From: Diphasiastrum complanatum
Lineage: Eukaryota > Streptophyta > Lycopodiopsida > Lycopodiales > Lycopodiaceae
Length of the DNA stretch: 64,000 nucleotides
Reading direction: 5' to 3'
NCBI GenBank assembly: GCA_029204225.1
Contig: CM055103.1
Coordinates: 46,040,611-46,104,610 of the forward strand
Part shown: piece after piece, positions 58,236 through 64,000 of the stretch
How positions within the stretch are numbered: position 1 is the stretch's first letter
Layout of the letters: every line of letters begins with the position of its first letter
Notes under the pieces: generated by a model
Database searches by the model: none
What the model was told of the DNA's origin: nothing
Seen by the model: the letters and a program-made list of their open reading frames with translations, nothing else
Translations under genes and position numbers: made by a program

Positions 58236-59305
58236 TAGATATGAACCACAATATGTGTATGCAAGTTTGAGAAAAGTGAACTACTCTACATGCTTTCTAG
58301 TATACACGTGCATCCAAGTGAGTAAGGTGAATGCAAACCATGCTTAATTTGAAGGGAGCAACTCAAAAAATTCATGAAATTATCCCAATCGACTCTAATA
58401 TATTAGCCTTAAAATGAATGAAATTTTATTTTACGTGGCTCTCTATTTAGTCAATTCTATAGGTTTTATTTGTCATTGTTTCAACAATCATTTTTTATTT
58501 GTATCATTATATACCAAGAATCTCAAACTTTATTTTTGCTACTGAACTTGCTAAAACATCTAGATTTACATCTTATAAAGAGGTATGCTTGTTGACATGC
58601 AATGAAAGAAATGCGTGATATTGATAAATTCAATGTTAAGGAAAAAAATGAATACTATTTCATTTTTTATGAAAGGCAGTTCAGCATATATATATAAATA
58701 TATATATATGCCATCACGTGTCATATGGTTGGACTCAATGCTTGCAAAAGATGACAATCTTTAAAAATAGAACTCACATATCCAAAATTTGGTTTCATAC
58801 AGACTTTTAAAATGTTGAGTTTTGGAAAGATGACACTTGTTTTTAGATGCTAATTTTTTCTTTTCGTGAATGATTATGAGATGTCAAACCTTAAGCTTTC
58901 GACTAGATAGAATCCATTGTCTCCTAGATTGATTAACTAAATATAATACAATATGATTTTAAACTATTGCCTCACACTTCCTAGCTTTTAGCTTTCCCAT
59001 GATAGTGGTAAGATATTACAAAAATTCCATGAAAGATAAGTTTGAGTCACCCGATAGTCTGAGATTCCTATAAAAGTGACATGGTCTTCTAGATGAGTTT
59101 GGGTTGGAAAATATGTTTCTTTTAGTCTTTTGATTGCAAGACTTTTCTGTTTTGTTTTCAGTTTTCTAATGTGCATGACAAAGTTGTTTGAGATCTTTCA
59201 AATCACCTAGTTTATCTTATGAAGTTTGACCTTTACATAAAGGCAAACATAGTCACATGAATGCAATGGAATGGGAGATAAAGGCTATATCGAAACAATG
59301 GAAGG
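58236..59305. other. AT-rich spacer
   Basis: No gene recognised. A short TA-rich run is at about 58686-58710. Confidence 0.4.
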
Positions 59306-59575
59306 ACTCATATCTAGATTCCTGCCAAAATTATATGGACGAATATCTTCCAAGTCGAGAAAGGGGCGAAGACCCAAGGAAAATTTTGTTACTGCGAATG
59401 TATGGAAAATACGAATGTCTTGCACTACAAAAGGTAATTCACTCATATCTAGATTCCTGCCAAAATTATATGGACGAATATCTTCCAAGTCGAGAAAGGG
59501 GCGAAGACCCAAGGAAAATTTTGTTACTGCGAATGTATGGAAAATACGAATGTCTTGCACTACAAAAGGTAATTC
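59306..59575. repeat. Perfect 135-base tandem duplication
   Basis: 59306-59440 and 59441-59575 appear identical (ACTCATATCTAGATTCC ... CAAAAGGTAATTC). The period is 45 codons, so open frames on both strands run through both copies. Each copy ends at AAAAG|GTAATT, which could be a splice donor. No family recognised in any frame. Confidence 0.92.
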
Positions 59576-60169
59576 TTTATTGTAGTTGAGCTGGAAAATT
59601 TTTAAGGTGTCTTTATGGCAATAGAGTCCTAGGCTTGAATCTTGATTTGTGTGTGCAAGGAATACCAAGAGTCCACGAGCCCCAAAGCTTGGGAGCTTTG
59701 TGCTCCCCACTATGGCTATTCCTATCTACCGATTGTAACTTGAAAAATATTGTACATCATGATATAATACCAAATTTATGTGATTTATTTTTAGTTTCTC
59801 AAAAGGATTATTAAAGGCAAGTTTTACTCATTGAAGTTTTTTGATCAACAAACATTTTAGGTTGGAGGAATTAGGAGGAGAGAATTTTGAAAACTTAGCA
59901 ACCTGTCAAATTGAAGTTAAATGTTACGAAAGTTTTTCAACACTAGTGTGGCATGGGTTGCTTTGGGCTTGACCCATAAAAACTATCCAACAAACCTATC
60001 TATCTCTTCCTATATTTGTATTTGTTGACTATCGCCTCACTTGTTTATGTAATGTATAAGCAATATATAATTTTTGAATGGATATGTCCAATATGTTGCT
60101 TTTTGACCCATAAGCAAATGGTTGAATAAAAAATTTCTCTCAATGCTAAGTGCATGTGTAGTATTTGGC
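59576..60169. other. AT-rich spacer
   Basis: No gene recognised. Confidence 0.4.
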
Positions 60170-60378
60170 TCCACAAGCATGCAATTAGGAATTAGCGAGT
60201 TTTGACGAGTAAACACGCTCCACGTGGTGAGTACTCATTTGCACAAGCATACAATGGAGAATTATCGACCTTTGACAAGTAAATTGTCGCCACATGGTGA
60301 TCACTAGCTACTCATTTGAACATTGAAAAACTATTAACTTTTGACGAGTGAACTTTCTTCACATGGTGATTACTCATT
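60170..60378. repeat. Three degenerate tandem units of 62-77 bases
   Basis: Each unit has CAAGCAT-CAAT or similar, TTTTGACGAGTAAA, CCACGTGGTGA or CACATGGTGA, and CTCATTTG. The last is the most diverged. Confidence 0.7.
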
Positions 60379-60479
60379 TGACAGAGCCAAAAAGTCTCAA
60401 TAGTCGTAGGCTTTTAGAGGACACTTGTCGTAGCCGACTACGACTATGACTACGATGCGTTGTTACACTTCTCCTCCCC

Positions 60480-61215
60480 ACTAGCCTCTAAGAGTCTCAC
60501 TCACCCTCGTATCTTACTGGCACATCCCAGTTTGGCCGCAACATACTTCCGCTGCAGACACGTGTCCCAGGTGCTGCGATGTTGCTGCCCGCCCAATCTG
60601 CCCGCCCTGCATTAGGCCTCCTCCCTCAATGGCTTGCCATGTGGCATGGCTCCATTAATCCCATAATAACTTGGGAGAAACACCTACGATTGGATATATA
60701 ACAAAAATGCCCATTGTGTTGCATGCGTGAGTGTGAGGTTGTATGGTGCCCGTCAAAAAGTGGTCTCGGGTCTGGTTCTGTCGGGACCCAAACGATCAAG
60801 GACCCGTGGAAATTGTGGTGCCCAACAAAAAAGGTGGTACATCCCTCACTCACCCCAAGGAAAATTCACCCAAGGACACCTGCCAAGGCCAAATAGGATA
60901 CCTGCACCTGCCTTTAAGGTACCACGGATTTTGGGGGAGGGGGTCAGAGTAGGTGGCACGTAGAAGAGTACGGCACAAGGCAAGCGCCATTATGTACGGA
61001 ATCTGGAATAATGGTGGCCCGTGGGGTTTAGACTATTCTAGGCAACCTCACTCCCTTTCTCCTCCTCCTCCTCCTCCTCCTGCTCCTGCTCCTTCGGAGT
61101 CTTCTTCCTGTTCCTCTTCCTCCATCTGCTAGCGATCATCTACAGAATGCACGAGAATTGGAAGAGCGAGAGATGATATGGTGAAGATCACGCGCTACAG
61201 ACCATCCTCAAGGCC
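60480..61215 (+). promoter_or_regulatory. SPL upstream region and 5' UTR
   Basis: GC-richer than the flanks. It includes GACACGTGTC (about 60556) and a pyrimidine-rich (CTC)n tract at 61057-61085, common in plant 5' UTRs. No convincing TATA box could be fixed. Overlapping short frames here are not supported as genes. Confidence 0.4.
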
Positions 61216-61706
61216 ATGCAGAAGAAGAAGAACAACTCTTGTACCTCACCACATGCACATGCAGATGCAGATGCAGCAGCAGGCCTGGCTAGCAGCGACG
61301 GCGGCACCCTGAAAATACATCAGCAACAGCAAGACGAAGAAATAGCAGCAGCATCAGTAGCAGCAGAAGAAGAAGAAGAAGAGGAGGAGGAGGAGGAGGA
61401 GGAGGAAGATGAAGATGAAGATTTGGAGAGTCCAGAAGAGGAAGATGGTGAGGGTACTAGCAAGGCGCTGGTGGTGGTAAGAGAGGAGGCGGTTGGCAGT
61501 GATGTGAAGCAAGGAAGGAAGGCGGGAGGAGGCGGCCTGCTACTTCCTTGGCTGCCCTCGGTCTGCTGCCGTGTCGAGGGATGCAGGGAGGATCTGTGGC
61601 TAGCAGGTGATTATCATCGCAAACATAGGGTTTGCAAGACCCATGCTGCAGCCGACAAGGTTTTCATCAACCAGCAAGAGCAGCGATTCTGCCAGCAATG
61701 CAGTCG
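61216..61706 (+). CDS. SPL: SBP-box (SPL) transcription factor, first exon
   Basis: Plant-specific nuclear DNA-binding protein that binds GTAC-core sites. The exon encodes about 163 residues: a Lys-rich start, His/Ala/Asp-rich stretch, Gln run, a long acidic tract (residues about 53-78, GAA/GAG repeats), then from about residue 118 the SBP domain: CRVEGC ... GDYHRKHRVCKTH (first zinc site, C3H) and EQRFCQQCSR (start of the second site). Exon 1 ends inside the Arg codon of CSR with GT at 61707, the intron position typical of SPL genes. Exon 2 (which should start FH-L-EFD and carry the KR--C/RRR nuclear signal) is not found before the window ends. A miR156 site cannot be judged, since it would lie further downstream. 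Confidence 0.88.
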
Positions 61707-62724
61707 GTAATTATATATTGTCCACTTACAGCACTTCTGAGCTTTGTAAAATTTAAATGTTACAGCTCTATTGCGTACGCACTGCGCTCAAAAAATAGAT
61801 ACAGTCTTACAGGCCAATCGTGGAAATTGGCATTTCAACTCTTAGTCACAAAGTTCGTAGGTTTCTAACCTGCAAAAAATGCACTCATTTAAGGGACAAG
61901 GTTCAAACATATAGGCATTTCTACCAATTCAATTGATGTGCTTTAAGTTTTCCCGAAGGCTAGCATGAAAGCTTTTTACAGGCAATGTTCTGTGAGCATC
62001 ATCTCACTCGGCAGCATGTTTGATCTTAGTCAACATTGTCATCTTGCAGATCACTCTTTTCAATGCATCAGTGAAATTCGACGGTTGTCTCTTACTGAAT
62101 TGTGTTTTATTTTCTCCCTAATATTTAGGTATCTTACTTGGGATGGAAATCATTACATTTTTTTGGTAGAAACTTCCTGATATTTTGGAGGCTCCATTGG
62201 AGTTAACGGAACCCATAAGGTACTGGATGTAAAACTCACTGCCCAACTGTAGAACAAAAAACTGTGTTCATCCTCAAGCTGGGGAAACATGAGCCTTATA
62301 GATCAATGCACTAAGTGACAAATTTCAAGGCCATGATTATAAGAGACACAACATGAAAGTAAGAGAAACTAGCTATGAAAGTTTGAAGGAATGTGAGACA
62401 TAGGAATTGATTAATCTTCTCACATTGGAATCTGAAAGCAACCCAAATAAAGAGAGAGAGAGAGGAGGCGCATGTAGCCAGCTAAACCCCTATTAAGAAG
62501 TACATGCAGGTAAGTACGAGGTGTCACCATGAGCTTGCTACTTGACTACTAAGGCCTAATCTAGTTAAATTACAAAAGGAGTGTACAAAGCTGACTTGGA
62601 GAGTAAGAAAATTATCATATGCAGGGGTGTAATCTTAATGAGGATGGATCTTATAATGATACAAAAATGTTTTATGATAGGAAGTTAAGATGGAGAAATT
62701 CCTATCTTGTGTGGCAAGTTATTA
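61707..62724 (+). other. SPL intron 1 (part)
   Basis: Starts GTAATTATAT. No second SBP exon seen. A short GA run is at about 62450-62465. Confidence 0.6.
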
Positions 62725-64000
62725 TAGGAGCCTAAGTTGCCACATGTACCACCTACACCAATTCAAGTACCTGGAGTGACCATGCTTGAAAAAGGAAAAA
62801 GGAAGGAGAGATCAAGTACATGGAATACTTATTCACCTTTGACGTCACTAGGGAAGAAGCATCCTACATTAGATACTAGAAGATCACCTAGATGGTACTA
62901 TGAAACTATCATAGATAGTGTTATTTTGGAATAGGGAGAGTCTAGTACATAGGAAACTAGGAGATATGCTAGGCTTGAAAAGCATCACGAGGATCAGGAT
63001 CGATAGGAGGATTATCATGAGTATGAGGATGTACACTTTATGGCTACAGTGTTGGAAACTAAGGATCCATCTACTTTCAGGGAACTGCCAACGAGGATAT
63101 TTGGAGGAAAGCGATGGATGAGGAGTATAACTCAATTGTAAAGAACAAGACTTGGAGGCTTGTTCAGTTACCTACATTTAGAAAGGCTATTGGATCAAAT
63201 GGATCTATAGAACTAAGTATAAATCGGATGGTTCTATAGACAAACATAAGGCAAGGTTGGTTTGCAAAAGGGTATGCTCAACAAGAACGGATTGACTATG
63301 AAGAAACTTTTGCACCAGTAGCTAAGTTAATTACTATGAGGACGGTTTTGTCATTTGTAGCTCAGTTTGGATGGGATATTCAACAAATGGATGTTAAGAG
63401 CGCATTCGTGAATGGATTTCTAGAGGAGGAAGTCTACATGGAGCAGCCATAGTGATAGATAGTAGCAGGACAAGAAGACAAGGTTTGCAAGTTGGACAAG
63501 GCATTATACGGACTTAAGCAAGCACCTAGGGCATGATACATGAGGATTAACACATACTTTGAGGAGCTTGGTTTTCAAAGGAGTAGTTTGGAGCCTGTAC
63601 TTTATGTTTTGATAAGGGATGGTCATATTGTTACTGTAATGATGTATGTGGATGATCTTGTTATCACAGGGTCGGATCGTGATTTGATTTAGAATATTAA
63701 GAAAGATCTCTCATCATATTGATATGAAAGATCTTGGCTCACTACAATACTTTCCTGGGATTGAGGTATGGAGAATAGCACATGGAATATTTATTTCTCA
63801 ATCTAACTCATGAACTTCTTGAAAAGTTTGGTATGTCAGAGTGCAAGCCTATTTCTGCACCATATGATAGTGGATGTAAGCTTACTAAAGCTGAGGTTGA
63901 TCAGGATGTAGATGGGAAGTTATATAGAAAGCCTGTTGGAAACTTAGTCTATATAACTACTACAAGACTAGATATTGCATATGTTGTTAGTATGATTAGT
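62725..64000 (+). pseudogene. Copia integrase-RT linker and reverse transcriptase, broken
   Basis: Begins with linker text (LPHVPPTPIQVP, TRRSPRW), then EDVHFMATVLETKDPSTFRE, VKNKTWRLVQLP, KGYAQQERIDYEETFAPVAK, FGWDIQQMDVKSAFVNGFLE, ALYGLKQAPRA and the active site MMYVDDLVITGSD (about 63640), followed by DMKDLG, KPISAPYDSG and TRLDIAYVVSMIS up to the window edge. Frameshifts (about 63060, 63265, 63715) and stops (63450, 63535, 63690) disable it. It appears to sit within the SPL first intron. LTRs are not seen inside the window. Confidence 0.85.

Noticed and set aside
60626-60963. Overlapping short frames upstream of SPL
   Set aside because: Three frames are open over the same GC-richer stretch without protein-like signature; more likely promoter DNA.

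Overview
The window is nuclear DNA of a land plant. Two plant-specific transcription factor genes frame it: an INDETERMINATE-domain (IDD) C2H2 zinc-finger gene at 8.1-11.7 kb on the minus strand, and the first exon of an SBP-box (SPL) gene at 61.2-61.7 kb on the plus strand. Most of the rest is LTR retrotransposon sequence in several states of decay, AT-rich spacer and simple repeats. That composition fits a large, gene-poor plant genome. I cannot name the species.

Layout. 0-2.8 kb: six CACGTG boxes, then a small three-exon gene with the His/Asp/Gln/Cys signature of a Ulp1/C48 cysteine protease, then a convergent, damaged, intron-containing gene of unknown family. 3.3-8.1 kb: a long GA microsatellite, a Ty3/gypsy reverse-transcriptase relic and AT-rich spacer. 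8.1-11.7 kb: the intact IDD gene, with a tandem duplication just upstream. 14.8-24.9 kb: a cluster of non-autonomous LTR elements (no gag or pol seen), two of them fused head to head into an inverted repeat of more than 4 kb per arm. 26.3-29.4 kb: tandem, TA and CA repeats. 30.5-56.7 kb: a nested Ty3/gypsy complex bounded by two related LTRs (30675-31484 and 56126-56743). It holds two separate gag-protease regions, one reverse transcriptase, one integrase C-terminus, an additional ORF (aORF) with its own TATA-like box, a complete young nested Copia element (40207-44776), a relic of a second Copia gag, and a solo LTR (50166-50753). 56.7-58.2 kb: a second, minus-strand copy of the order integrase - short-motif array - TATA box - aORF. 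59.3-61.2 kb: tandem repeats and the SPL promoter region. 61.2-64 kb: SPL exon 1 and its intron, which contains a broken Copia reverse transcriptase running off the window end.

No prokaryote-like operon or defence system is present. The most unusual signals are: (1) a fragment of the unknown 1.7-2.1 kb gene family, with an intron at the same place, embedded inside a gypsy element at 35.4 kb; (2) a gypsy aORF downstream of integrase that keeps a TATA-like box and an upstream array of short motifs at two diverged loci; (3) the head-to-head inverted pair of non-autonomous elements, whose leaders carry repeated small hairpins. Exon joins, LTR ends, target-site duplications and homologies were read by eye from the sequence. 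Percent identities are approximate.
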